Shown here: positions 17,743 through 25,575 of the stretch, one piece after another
Layout of the letters: each line of letters begins with the position of its first letter
Numbering within the stretch: position 1 is the first letter of the stretch
Assembly: GCF_000176135.1 (NCBI RefSeq)
Contig: NZ_ACZN01000018.1
Location: 682,001-746,000 of the forward strand
Origin: Vibrio coralliilyticus ATCC BAA-450
GTDB taxonomy: Bacteria > Pseudomonadota > Gammaproteobacteria > Enterobacterales > Vibrionaceae
DNA length: 64,000 bases
Direction: 5' to 3'
Position numbers and translations under genes: made by a program
The notes under the pieces: model-generated
What the model saw: the letters and a program-made list of their open reading frames with translations, nothing else
The model's database searches: none
What the model was told of the DNA's origin: nothing

Positions 17743-17859
17743 TAATTATAAAAACAGAATACTCATCACGAATATCTATAGAAGTGTGATCTTATATAAT
17801 GAGAGGATTTTCATATGTGGGAATAAAAACGCCTAAAACGAAGTTCAGGCGTGGAAAGG

Positions 17860-18849
17860 CTAGCAGGTTTCGCGCTGTATATTCTGAAAAGTCAGTACAA
17901 CTTTACTCATCACCTGAGGTTTACCCTCTATCAATTCAAGCAGCACATCCGCACCACTTTCTCCTGCTTTATCAAATGGATAACTAAACGTCGATAAACT
18001 TGGAGAAACAACAAAACCAAGCTCATCATTACCTACTCCCAGTATTTTAACTTGCTCACCAACCACTATGTTTTCTTCCTGCAGTGCTTTAATTGCACCA
18101 ATGGCAATTCGGTCAGTTGCACAAAAAACACCATCAACCTGAGGATATTCTTTAATAAGACGCCGCATATTGGCGTAACCAGATTCAATGCTGAACTCTC
18201 CGTGACAATGGAACAATAACTCTTGTTCACTGTGCATCGTAAGCGCTTGCTTCAATCCATCAGAACGCAGTTTATCTACGGCGAGGTCTGAATCCGCTAC
18301 TCCAATAAATCCGATATTTTCGCACCCAGCATTGAGCAAACGCTTTCCTGCTTCGTACCCTACACGCAGATCATCATGGACAATACTCGGGATATTAAAC
18401 AATGAGCCATCCTGGCCAATTAAAACAATCGGAGCTCTAGACTGAGAAATGGCTTCAACCAACTGAGTGTCAATGTGTGTCGCATACAAAACAATACCCT
18501 CCACTCGTTTTTGATTGAATAAACGAATGAACTCGATCTCTTTCGAATCAGATTGCTGAGTGCTGGCCAGCAAAACATGCTTTCCTGCCTTTTCAAATAT
18601 GCGGCTTAGGCCATCAACACCTTGAGACGTGGCATTAGATGAGACTCGCGGCACAATGACACCCACCAAATTGGTTTTCTGTGACTTGAGATCTTTCGCC
18701 ACTTGATTGACCACATAGCCCACTTCGTCGACAGCTTTCATGACTTTCAACTTGGTCGCTTCTTTTACACCATACTCGTTGTTGATCACACGAGAGACTG
18801 TGGATTTAGATACTCCGGCCAGTCTGGCGACATCATGCAGGCTTGCCAT
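17860..18849 (-). CDS. Second LacI-family regulator of the sucrose locus
   Basis: The 329-residue LacI protein has an N-terminal HTH (ASLHDVARLAGVSKSTVSRV, residues 2-21, then hinge residues) and a sugar-binding-type effector domain (LVGVIVPRVSSNATSQGVDG; GVFCATDRIAIGAIKAL). It differs clearly from ScrR and resembles CscR/GalR-like regulators. It lies between scrY and scrA, and its own promoter, scrB, scrY and scrA all carry GGGAACGTTTGC-like sites, so I infer it controls sucrose uptake and hydrolysis while ScrR controls scrK and perhaps scrA. The inducer is not readable. Confidence 0.85.
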   Translation of the reverse strand: MASLHDVARLAGVSKSTVSRVINNEYGVKEATKLKVMKAVDEVGYVVNQVAKDLKSQKTNLVGVIVPRVSSNATSQGVDGLSRIFEKAGKHVLLASTQQSDSKEIEFIRLFNQKRVEGIVLYATHIDTQLVEAISQSRAPIVLIGQDGSLFNIPSIVHDDLRVGYEAGKRLLNAGCENIGFIGVADSDLAVDKLRSDGLKQALTMHSEQELLFHCHGEFSIESGYANMRRLIKEYPQVDGVFCATDRIAIGAIKALQEENIVVGEQVKILGVGNDELGFVVSPSLSTFSYPFDKAGESGADVLLELIEGKPQVMSKVVLTFQNIQRETC

Positions 18850-18871
18850 GTCTATGCCTTCATTAAGTTAT

Positions 18872-18888
18872 TGGGAATGTTTGCAAAA
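18872..18888 (-). promoter_or_regulatory. LacI-type operator at the second regulator's promoter
   Basis: TGGGAATGTTTGCAAAA differs from the scrB copy at one base. It lies about 22 bp before the regulator's own start, consistent with autoregulation. Confidence 0.65.
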
Positions 18889-18918
18889 GTTACCAGAATC
18901 TGACGGAATTTCCACTTC

Positions 18919-18934
18919 GCCCAATCGGTTTAGC
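18919..18934 (+). promoter_or_regulatory. Candidate ScrR-type operator at scrA
   Basis: GCCCAATCGGTTTAGC matches the inverse of the scrK operator at 13 of 16 positions, with an exact CGGTTTAGC half. A second GTTTAGC follows at 18941, and ATCGG...CCGAT arms enclose both (18924-18951). Confidence 0.45.
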
Positions 18935-19011
18935 AAAAAAGTTTAGCCGATCCAACTCACATTACCTTTTATTAACCTTTGACTGACACTGACAGATAGA
19001 GAAGAATTCAT

Positions 19012-19029
19012 TTTGCAAACGTTCCCAGA
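19012..19029 (+). promoter_or_regulatory. LacI-type operator at scrA
   Basis: TTTGCAAACGTTCCCAGA matches the scrB site in inverse orientation. It lies about 60 bp before the scrA start, in the expected promoter region. Confidence 0.7.
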
Positions 19030-19087
19030 AAAGTTTACTGCCTTTTTGAACTATAAATTATTAGCAAAATAATAATCGGGGTTTGGA

Positions 19088-20527
19088 ATGAATTATCCAA
19101 AAATTGCCAGAGAGCTGCTGGAGTTACTTGGAGGTAAAGACAACCTTCAAGCACTCGCCCACTGCGCGACGCGACTGCGCCTTGCACTGAAAGACGATTC
19201 AATCATCAATGAAGAAGCGATCAGCAACTTAGATGGCGTCAAAGGCCAATTCAAAGTTGCTGGACAATATCAAATCATTTTTGGTTCAGGCATTGTTAAT
19301 CAGGTACACGCTGAAATGGCGAAGCTGACGGGCATGGCAGACATGTCGACCAACGATGTGGCCAGTGCGGGTGCACAAAAACAGAATATCATTCAGCGTG
19401 CAGTGAAAGGTTTATCCGACATTTTCGTACCTATCATCCCTGCAATTGTTGCTGGTGGTCTGTTGATGGGTCTGTTCAACGTACTGACAGCGAAAGGCCT
19501 CTTCATTGATGGTCAATCTCTGATTGATGCCAATCCGGGGCTTGCTGATCTCGCTAGCATGATCAACACATTCGCTAACGCACCTTTTGTTTACCTTCCT
19601 GTTTTATTAGCGTTTTCTGCCAGTAAGAAATTTGGTGGAAACCCGTTCCTCGGGGCTGCTCTAGGTATGCTGATGGTGCATCCAGATCTGCTGAACGGCT
19701 GGGGATTCGGTGGAGCAAGCGTAGCTGGGACGATTCCGACATGGAACATCTTTGGTTTCGAAATCCAAAAAGTCGGTTACCAAGGATCAGTTCTACCTGT
19801 ATTGGTTTCTGCCTTCATCCTTGCCAAGGTTGAAAATGGCCTACGCAAGGTGATTCCTTCTGTGCTGGATAACCTCCTAACGCCGATGCTGGCGATTTTT
19901 ATCACAGGTTTCCTGACCTTTACATTGGTTGGTCCAATCACGCGTGATATTGGTTTCTTGCTTGGCGATGGTCTGAACTGGCTATACGATTCTGCTGGTT
20001 TCATTGGCGGCGCACTGTTCGGCTTCATCTACGCACCGTTTGTGATTACCGGCATGCACCATAGCTTTATCGCAATTGAAACTCAGTTGCTCGCCGATAT
20101 TGCAGTCACTGGCGGCACCTTTATTTTCCCTATCGCTGCCATGTCTAACATCGCACAAGGTGCTGCAGCATTGGCGGTTGGCTTTACCACTAAGGACAAT
20201 AAACTTAAAGGAATTGCAATGCCTTCGGGTGTCACTGCTCTACTGGGTATTACCGAGCCAGCCATGTTTGGTGTCAATCTTAAGCTGCGTTATCCGTTTA
20301 TTGCGGCGATTATCGGAGCGGCATCGGCCAGTGCATTTATTACTCTGTTTAACGTCAAAGCTCAGGCATTAGGTGCTGCAGGTCTACCTGGCGTGATTTC
20401 GATTGTGCCTGACAAGCTAGGCTACTATGTCACAGGCATGGCTATTTCATTCGTTATAGCGTTTGCTCTAACACTAGTTCTTGGTGCTCGCTCCGGCCAA
20501 GAGTCAGGCAACGCTGCAACAACATAG
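19088..20527 (+). CDS. scrA: PTS sucrose transporter, EIIBC
   Basis: The 479-residue EIIBC protein imports sucrose and phosphorylates it to sucrose-6-phosphate. The EIIB domain (about 1-90) has the phospho-acceptor Cys26 in AHCATRLRL. The EIIC membrane domain (about 110-470) includes VPIIPAIVAGGLLMG and the family motif LLGITEPAMFGVN. No EIIA domain is fused, so phosphate must come from the general glucose EIIA (Crr) as for other ScrA proteins. The start follows GGGGTTTGG. Its promoter carries a candidate ScrR site and a LacI-type operator, suggesting double control. A GC terminator follows at 20575. Confidence 0.93.
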   Translation: MNYPKIARELLELLGGKDNLQALAHCATRLRLALKDDSIINEEAISNLDGVKGQFKVAGQYQIIFGSGIVNQVHAEMAKLTGMADMSTNDVASAGAQKQNIIQRAVKGLSDIFVPIIPAIVAGGLLMGLFNVLTAKGLFIDGQSLIDANPGLADLASMINTFANAPFVYLPVLLAFSASKKFGGNPFLGAALGMLMVHPDLLNGWGFGGASVAGTIPTWNIFGFEIQKVGYQGSVLPVLVSAFILAKVENGLRKVIPSVLDNLLTPMLAIFITGFLTFTLVGPITRDIGFLLGDGLNWLYDSAGFIGGALFGFIYAPFVITGMHHSFIAIETQLLADIAVTGGTFIFPIAAMSNIAQGAAALAVGFTTKDNKLKGIAMPSGVTALLGITEPAMFGVNLKLRYPFIAAIIGAASASAFITLFNVKAQALGAAGLPGVISIVPDKLGYYVTGMAISFVIAFALTLVLGARSGQESGNAATT

Positions 20528-20574
20528 CTGAGAGCAGTCCCCCGTAGCTAAAATATGTTTTTAGCTCACTCCTA

Positions 20575-20597
20575 CCCCGCCTCAGGCGGGGTATTTT
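20575..20597 (+). terminator. Terminator of scrA
   Basis: CCCCGCC / GGCGGGG pair over 7 bp with a TCA loop, followed by TATTTT. Confidence 0.8.
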
Positions 20598-20829
20598 ACT
20601 TTTTAGTACTCCCCACTCGAATGTGTAGCTTTATCAACATTGGTAACGCCAGATAGGACACTATAGGGACAATGATTCCAACTGAAACAAAGGTCATCAC
20701 AAACGGATGCTCAGTGACATGGTTTTGTACCCAGGCTGGAATAAAAAACACCAATGGTAAAAGAATAATAAAAGTATATAACGCCACCCAATGACGATTG
20801 GGTGGCGAACCATTACGCTCGCCACTCAT
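20596..20829 (-). CDS. Small two-helix membrane protein
   Basis: The 77-residue protein has two predicted membrane helices (VALYTFIILLPLVFFIPAWV and FVMTFVSVGIIVPIVSYLAL) with polar termini. I do not recognise a family. It begins 2 bp after the stop of the isochorismatase-family gene on the same strand, so it is almost certainly co-transcribed with it. The tight spacing and coding-like composition support a real gene. It may be an accessory membrane component of the YcaC/pirin cluster; function unknown. Confidence 0.65.
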   Translation of the reverse strand: MSGERNGSPPNRHWVALYTFIILLPLVFFIPAWVQNHVTEHPFVMTFVSVGIIVPIVSYLALPMLIKLHIRVGSTKK

Positions 20830-20831
20830 GA

Positions 20832-21452
20832 TTATCCCCTTGCGAAATAGCTGTTCATCACGTAACCGTATTTGGTGGTGTGCTCAGCCAAAACCTGACC
20901 TAACGCTTCACCGTGCTCACTTCTCCAGTCGTTCATTAGCTCAGCCAGAACTGAAGCCCATGTTGTCACTTTCACACCAGCCTGAGTCAGTCGTTGTATC
21001 GTCACTTCCTGAACCGTTTTATTCCACGTGCCAGATGCATCAATCACTGCGTAGACATCGTAACCTTCTTCGACTGCTGACAGTGCAGGGAAAAGTAGGC
21101 ATACATCCGTTACGATACCCGCCATGATGATCTTTTTACGACCTGTTTTCTCAATCGCCTGCTTGAACGCTAAGCTATCCCAGGCATTGATTTGCCCTTC
21201 ACGTTCGATCACTTCCTCACCAAGTACTTGGGTAATTTCTGGCATCACAGGACCATTTGGACCCTCTGGTAAACTTGCCGTTACAACTGAAGGCAGTCCG
21301 ATCGCTTTCGCTGTTCTGGTCAGGCCGACAATGTTGTTTTTCAGCACAGTCGGGTGTTCATCACCAAGCCCCACCATCAAGCCAGTCTGGTGGTCAATCA
21401 TCGCTAATACAGAGTTGTCTGCTGTTAAGAATTCAGAGTATTTTGTAGTCAT
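20832..21452 (-). CDS. Isochorismatase-family hydrolase (YcaC-like)
   Basis: The 206-residue protein is collinear with E. coli YcaC, a cysteine hydrolase of unknown physiological substrate. The catalytic-type Asp20 is in MIDHQTG and Cys118 in AGIVTDVCLL; GPNGPVMPEI and INAWD are also shared with YcaC. I chose the ATG at 21452, preceded by GAGGAAG; a GTG two codons earlier is less likely. It is the middle gene of a likely pirin-YcaC-membrane-protein operon, divergent from a LysR gene. Pirin/YcaC pairs are commonly controlled by such LysR regulators in response to electrophiles; that link is inference here. Confidence 0.85.
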   Translation of the reverse strand: MTTKYSEFLTADNSVLAMIDHQTGLMVGLGDEHPTVLKNNIVGLTRTAKAIGLPSVVTASLPEGPNGPVMPEITQVLGEEVIEREGQINAWDSLAFKQAIEKTGRKKIIMAGIVTDVCLLFPALSAVEEGYDVYAVIDASGTWNKTVQEVTIQRLTQAGVKVTTWASVLAELMNDWRSEHGEALGQVLAEHTTKYGYVMNSYFARG

Positions 21453-21483
21453 GGTCACTTCCTCACTTATTGTGTCTATTTAA

Positions 21484-22164
21484 TTAAAAAGATTCGGTAA
21501 AAATCAGGATAAGCTGACTGTCTTTATGAGCGACGAAATCCAGCTCTGTTGTTCTAACCAAAGTTCCGGCCTGCATCGTTTCACCGTTGATGCGTGCTTC
21601 ACCGCTGCTTAGGTAGGCCAAGACCTCACCGTTATGTGTTGTTTGGTAACCTTCTGTCGCCTGAACCATTTCGATCACCGTGTGGCTATCAAAGGTCTCC
21701 GTCTGGTTTTTACTTCCACCATAGATACGTGTTCGAACGTTGATTTCAGGGGTATAGGCTTTGTAACCTGCTGGTTCGCCTTTAGTTTCCGGTAGAACCC
21801 AGAGTTGAATCAGTTGGTTGGGTTCGTCATCTGGATTGGCTTCGTTATGCGCAAACCCTTCGCCACCAGCTCGCTGCACTTGTGCTTCACCTGCGACCAA
21901 ACCTTTACCATGTTCTAGTGAGCCTCCATGGCTTACTCGACCTTTTGCCATCACACTGATGACATCAATTTCGTGATGAGGGTGCATACCGGTCTCGCCA
22001 TGTGGCAAGAAGTTAGCGTCAGCAAGATAGACGAAGTTGCCAATCCCATTCGCGGTTTCGGGACGTTTGCGCGCACCAAACACACGGTAATCTGTCACTA
22101 CCTGTTTCTCTTTAAGCCCAGCGAATCCGCCTTGTGGTAATTGGTCTAGTGTCAAAATTTCCAT
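21484..22164 (-). CDS. Pirin-family protein (YhhW-like bicupin)
   Basis: The 226-residue protein has a pirin N-terminal cupin with metal-ligand pattern HPHHEIDVISVM plus H79 in RVSHGG and the Glu of QRAGGEGFAHNE. A second, degenerate cupin follows. E. coli YhhW of this family has quercetinase activity in vitro, but the physiological role is unclear. It starts 31 bp upstream of the YcaC-like gene and heads that operon. It is divergent from the LysR gene at 22271, with a ~105 bp shared control region. Confidence 0.85.
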   Translation of the reverse strand: MEILTLDQLPQGGFAGLKEKQVVTDYRVFGARKRPETANGIGNFVYLADANFLPHGETGMHPHHEIDVISVMAKGRVSHGGSLEHGKGLVAGEAQVQRAGGEGFAHNEANPDDEPNQLIQLWVLPETKGEPAGYKAYTPEINVRTRIYGGSKNQTETFDSHTVIEMVQATEGYQTTHNGEVLAYLSSGEARINGETMQAGTLVRTTELDFVAHKDSQLILIFTESF

Positions 22165-22270
22165 CGCTCAATCCTTGGTTATCTCGTTAAGTGATGAAGC
22201 TAGATTAGTTTGTTGCCTAAAATTGATATATATTCATTCAGATACAACACTGTTCAATATTTGATAACAA

Positions 22271-23143
22271 ATGACTGACCTTAATGATCTGATGGTGTTC
22301 GCGACAGTAGTAGAGAGAGGTAGCTTTACTCAGGCAGCGGAAGCACTGAATACACCGAAATCCAACATCAGCCGTAAAATTACTCGGTTAGAGTCACAAT
22401 TAGGTGTGCGACTACTGGAACGCTCAACGAGAACACTGCATCTGACTGAAATCGGTCAGCGCTACTATCAATATTGCAAACGAATCAAAGAAGAATATGA
22501 AGCCGCAGGCAGTGCGGTGGAATCTATGCTGGAGAAGCCTCAAGGCCGCCTTAGGGTGTGTACATCTCTTGGTGTTGGCCAGTCATTACTAGGCGATCAC
22601 CTTGCCGAGTACTGTCGACATTATCCGGATGTTGAACTCGATCTCAGCCTAACGAATCGACGTGTTGATCTCATTGAGGAAGGCTACGACCTAGCATTCC
22701 GAGTTGGAGATCTGCCAGACTCGGGGCTGATCGCTAAGAAGTTGTGTTCCATTAATCTCCGCCTTTATGCCGCGCCAAGTTTTGCAAAACACAGGATCAA
22801 TACGCCCAGTGACCTGCTAAAACATCCACTAATGCTGATGAGCGCAAAAGAGCGCAGCCCCGATTGGCATCTACGTTGCGGAGTAGAAAAAACGGCATTG
22901 AGATTTGAACCAAATGTACGCTGCGACGACTTTTCTATGCTGATGAGAATGGCGATAAAGGGCTTGGGAATCACAGAATTACCCGAGTACATGGCGAAGC
23001 GTGAGCTTGCGGAAGGTACGCTCATTAATATTCTTCCCGACTGGCAATTCGAACCTGTCGATTTGTATGCGCTCTACCCAAGTCATCGAGGTTCGACGCC
23101 TAAAGTTCGGGCATTATTGACTCATCTTTCGCAAGCTCTGTGA
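22271..23143 (+). CDS. LysR-family transcriptional regulator
   Basis: The 290-residue LysR protein has an N-terminal HTH (FTQAAEALNTPKSNISRKIT, about 18-37) and a substrate-binding domain of the CrgA/DsdC-like type common in Vibrio (RVDLIEEGYDLAFRVGDL). It is divergent from the pirin-YcaC operon, the usual position of a regulator for its neighbour. No ligand can be read from the sequence. Confidence 0.87.
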   Translation: MTDLNDLMVFATVVERGSFTQAAEALNTPKSNISRKITRLESQLGVRLLERSTRTLHLTEIGQRYYQYCKRIKEEYEAAGSAVESMLEKPQGRLRVCTSLGVGQSLLGDHLAEYCRHYPDVELDLSLTNRRVDLIEEGYDLAFRVGDLPDSGLIAKKLCSINLRLYAAPSFAKHRINTPSDLLKHPLMLMSAKERSPDWHLRCGVEKTALRFEPNVRCDDFSMLMRMAIKGLGITELPEYMAKRELAEGTLINILPDWQFEPVDLYALYPSHRGSTPKVRALLTHLSQAL

Positions 23144-23169
23144 TTTTCCAGCCGCAAAGCAATGAAAAA

Positions 23170-23189
23170 AGCCCGCCTTAGGCGGGCTA
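23170..23189 (+). terminator. Hairpin terminator after the LysR gene
   Basis: AGCCCGCC / GGCGGGCT form an 8-bp perfect stem with a TTA loop. An A-run lies on the left and AT-rich sequence on the right, so it would be stronger for transcripts from the right; between these genes it mainly insulates the next operon. Confidence 0.65.
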
Positions 23190-23419
23190 TGATTCCAAAT
23201 AAGAAAAATATAATTGGCAATAATATAATTATTTCCCGATTAAACAGGTGACGACTTTAATCAGCTCAATTAACTGATAATTAACTCTGGATTAATAGTC
23301 TAAAAACATTTAGATTCTCGGGAAACAAATAAAAATTACACATTAGAATAAAATAAATCAAAGAAATTTATTTTAATGAATTACAAGCATGAATTAAATC
23401 ACGTTTGGTTGACTAGTAG

Positions 23420-23926
23420 ATGATAGATAAGATAATAAGGCTTATTACAGAAAGTAAGCATGACACAGGTGGTGTGAAATTCCTCGCTCAGGAAATGGGC
23501 ATTAAGTATAGCACGCTGTATAGCCTGTATTCCGGCAAGAATAGTAACCCCACAATCGATACGGTTGGAAAGATTTGTGATTACTACAACATTACCTTTT
23601 CTGACCTCTCTGATGAAGCAGCAGCACCTCATCATTTTGACTCGTTGCACCCTGAAATAGTCAGGCTGTCCCAGCATGAAGGTGTCGATGTTTTCATTAA
23701 AAACAACCACCTTATTGATAGTTTACCCAAAAGTAGCCAGTTGATTTTTGAAAAATTCACTCCCCCTTTGAAAAACAAAAATCATTATATTTGCCTCACA
23801 GAAACTGGTGAAATTGTCTTGAGAAAAGCCATTGAAGAAGATAATAAATTTCTATTTATCTCTTCAAATAGAATAATTCACAAGAATGATTATCCAATAA
23901 TGCAACTAAAGAATGTCAAAATATAA
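23420..23926 (+). CDS. HTH (XRE-type) regulator heading a five-gene operon
   Basis: The 168-residue protein has an N-terminal helix-turn-helix of the XRE/CI type (about 12-62), with GGVKFLAQEMGIKYSTLYSL and NPTIDTVGKICDYYNI. The C-terminal half is β-rich (ICLTETGEIVLRKAIEEDNK) and could be a degenerate S24-like dimerisation fold, but no Ser/Lys catalytic pair is evident. There is no strong ribosome-binding site before the ATG. The next gene starts 14 bp before its stop, so the operon is translationally linked. It probably controls this operon. The DNA is more AT-rich than its neighbours, which suggests acquisition. Confidence 0.75.
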   Translation: MIDKIIRLITESKHDTGGVKFLAQEMGIKYSTLYSLYSGKNSNPTIDTVGKICDYYNITFSDLSDEAAAPHHFDSLHPEIVRLSQHEGVDVFIKNNHLIDSLPKSSQLIFEKFTPPLKNKNHYICLTETGEIVLRKAIEEDNKFLFISSNRIIHKNDYPIMQLKNVKI

Positions 23927-24233
23927 CTTCTTCAAAATAAGGAAAAAACGCTCTCGACTCTATTCTATCGATGGATTGGTAGGTTTTATAGACAAAGAGA
24001 TGTTTCGACACGCTTATATTGATAAACACGACGTCGATCTTCACAACGGAAAATACTCTATTTCCGACAAGCGGATCCGCGCTATCAATGTAAAGGAAAA
24101 AACCATCGAAATGGAAATATCTGATATTCCAGTGACCGTGACGATGAAAAGCCTGCTTACACCTTCAATCAGACAAGAACTCGATATTAGTAATGAAAAT
24201 TTTGTCGCCATCTATCACCAAATGGAGCAATAA
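23913..24233 (+). CDS. Hypothetical protein, 106 residues
   Basis: I do not recognise this protein. It is basic at the N-terminus (SKYNFFKIRKKRSRLYSID) and otherwise mixed α/β, with no signal peptide or membrane helix. It overlaps the regulator's 3' end by 14 bp and ends 3 bp before the next start, so it is clearly part of the operon. It may be a small DNA- or RNA-binding or adaptor protein, judged only from its basic N-terminus. Confidence 0.6.
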   Translation: MSKYNFFKIRKKRSRLYSIDGLVGFIDKEMFRHAYIDKHDVDLHNGKYSISDKRIRAINVKEKTIEMEISDIPVTVTMKSLLTPSIRQELDISNENFVAIYHQMEQ

Positions 24234-24236
24234 CCA

Positions 24237-24869
24237 ATGAACGTACTAGAAAAGTCGACCATGCTCGCGACTCTAGGGCTGTTCTGTTTCCTAACTGCTT
24301 CAAACATGGCCGCAGCAAAAGCTGTTGAATTCTTCGGCATCCATCTTACGGCGGGATTCTTCACCTACCCGTTTGTTTACCTTTTCTCTTCCATCATCAT
24401 GGCGACGCGTTCTCCGGACGTGTACTTCAAATGTATTACCTTTGCCTATTTCGGTTATCTGTCGTTTATCAGCCTGATGTACATTGCGGCGATTCTGCCC
24501 GGTGTCAATGCCGAGTCGACTTACAACAAGAGTTTTGACCTAATCTACAATCTCAGTAATTACCGAATTTACTTATCCTCATTGTGTGCCTACTTCGTCT
24601 CAATGTTCCTGTTTGGTGTGCTATTTAACTCACTGAAGATTGAAAGCATCGCAATCAGAATTGCGTTGGCCACGCTAATCGTCGCACTCGCGGATGTAAA
24701 CCTCTTCCTCATCCTGGCTTTCTGGGGTGTTAAAGCAAGCAGCCTACTGATGGACATTATGTTCTGGGCGAGCATTAAAAAGCTGGTTGCACAGCTGGTT
24801 CTGCTGGGGCCAACCCTCTTAATAATTAACCTGATCAGGAACAAACATGAGTACTGTGTTTCAAATTAG
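24237..24869 (+). CDS. VUT-family (YhhQ-like) membrane protein
   Basis: The 210-residue protein has about six membrane helices and several features of the VUT/YhhQ queuosine-precursor transporter family. These are SNMAAAKAVEFFGI near the first helix, FTYPFVYLFSS, RIYLSSLCAYFVSMFLFG, and ADVNLFLILAFWG followed by an IKKL segment near the last helices. The family Asp after the YPF(V/I) helix is replaced by Ser. Known members import 7-deazaguanine or related bases; substrate and activity here are unknown. The start has GGAG nine bases upstream. The 3' end overlaps the next gene by 23 bp. Confidence 0.6.
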   Translation: MNVLEKSTMLATLGLFCFLTASNMAAAKAVEFFGIHLTAGFFTYPFVYLFSSIIMATRSPDVYFKCITFAYFGYLSFISLMYIAAILPGVNAESTYNKSFDLIYNLSNYRIYLSSLCAYFVSMFLFGVLFNSLKIESIAIRIALATLIVALADVNLFLILAFWGVKASSLLMDIMFWASIKKLVAQLVLLGPTLLIINLIRNKHEYCVSN

Positions 24870-25575
24870 CGATTGCCATTTGAGCGATGAGTCGAGCTTT
24901 CAAAACCTTGAGAAGGCGCTGAATGTTGCAAATGCTGATAGTGATTGCGACACAATTCTGCTGACCGGTGATATCTGCTGTGGCCCTAAATCAGGCGATT
25001 ATACAAAGCTGCTGAGTTTTGTTTCCCAGCACGTTGATAGCAAAAAACAGGTTTATGCCATTGCAGGTAACCATGATGATATCGTTTTGATGAAAGATGA
25101 GCTGAAGGGCTCTTTGATTCAGGTGGTGGATCAATGTGAGATTGCAGGGCGTCATTTCGTCTTCCTCGACTCAAGTCAGAAACCTATTGATGCTCAGCAC
25201 CCTCTCGGCTCAGGCAGAATAGACAATCGCGGTATCGCTCACCTGAGAAAGCAAATCCGTAAGAAAAAAAAACCTATTGTGGTCGTACATCACCCTGTCA
25301 TTCGTGTTGGCTCAGAGTGGATGAAGGCCATCTGCCTTGAGAACGACCAACAGATATTCAACATCCTTAAGCAATCTGGCGTCAGAGAAGTTATTTGTGG
25401 TCATGGCCATGATCATATTACCTGCACCAAAGAAGGTGTTACGCAGTACATGGCGCCAGCAACCGCTTATGGATTTGATCACTCCATTCCTGAATACAAT
25501 CGAAGTGAGCGTATCGGAATGAACAAATTTACTATTTCAAAACAAACAATAACTGTAAATGAGGTTGTGCTATGA
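24847..25575 (+). CDS. Calcineurin-like metallophosphoesterase
   Basis: The 242-residue protein has all five metal-binding blocks of the superfamily: DCHL near residue 9, GDICC near 41, GNHDD near 76, VVHHP near 150 and GHGHDH near 188. It resembles the CpdA (cyclic-nucleotide phosphodiesterase) branch. It should be a cytoplasmic dimetal phosphoesterase; the substrate (cNMP, phospholipid, nucleic acid or other) cannot be read. AGGAAC precedes the start, which is inside the upstream membrane-protein gene. Its stop overlaps the next start (ATGA). Confidence 0.85.
   Translation: MSTVFQISDCHLSDESSFQNLEKALNVANADSDCDTILLTGDICCGPKSGDYTKLLSFVSQHVDSKKQVYAIAGNHDDIVLMKDELKGSLIQVVDQCEIAGRHFVFLDSSQKPIDAQHPLGSGRIDNRGIAHLRKQIRKKKKPIVVVHHPVIRVGSEWMKAICLENDQQIFNILKQSGVREVICGHGHDHITCTKEGVTQYMAPATAYGFDHSIPEYNRSERIGMNKFTISKQTITVNEVVL

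Noticed and set aside
23240..23420. CRISPR-like or tandem repeat in the AT-rich region before the HTH operon
   Set aside because: TTAAT/ATTAA words recur because the DNA is AT-rich; there is no regular repeat-spacer pattern. No CRISPR array was found anywhere in the window.
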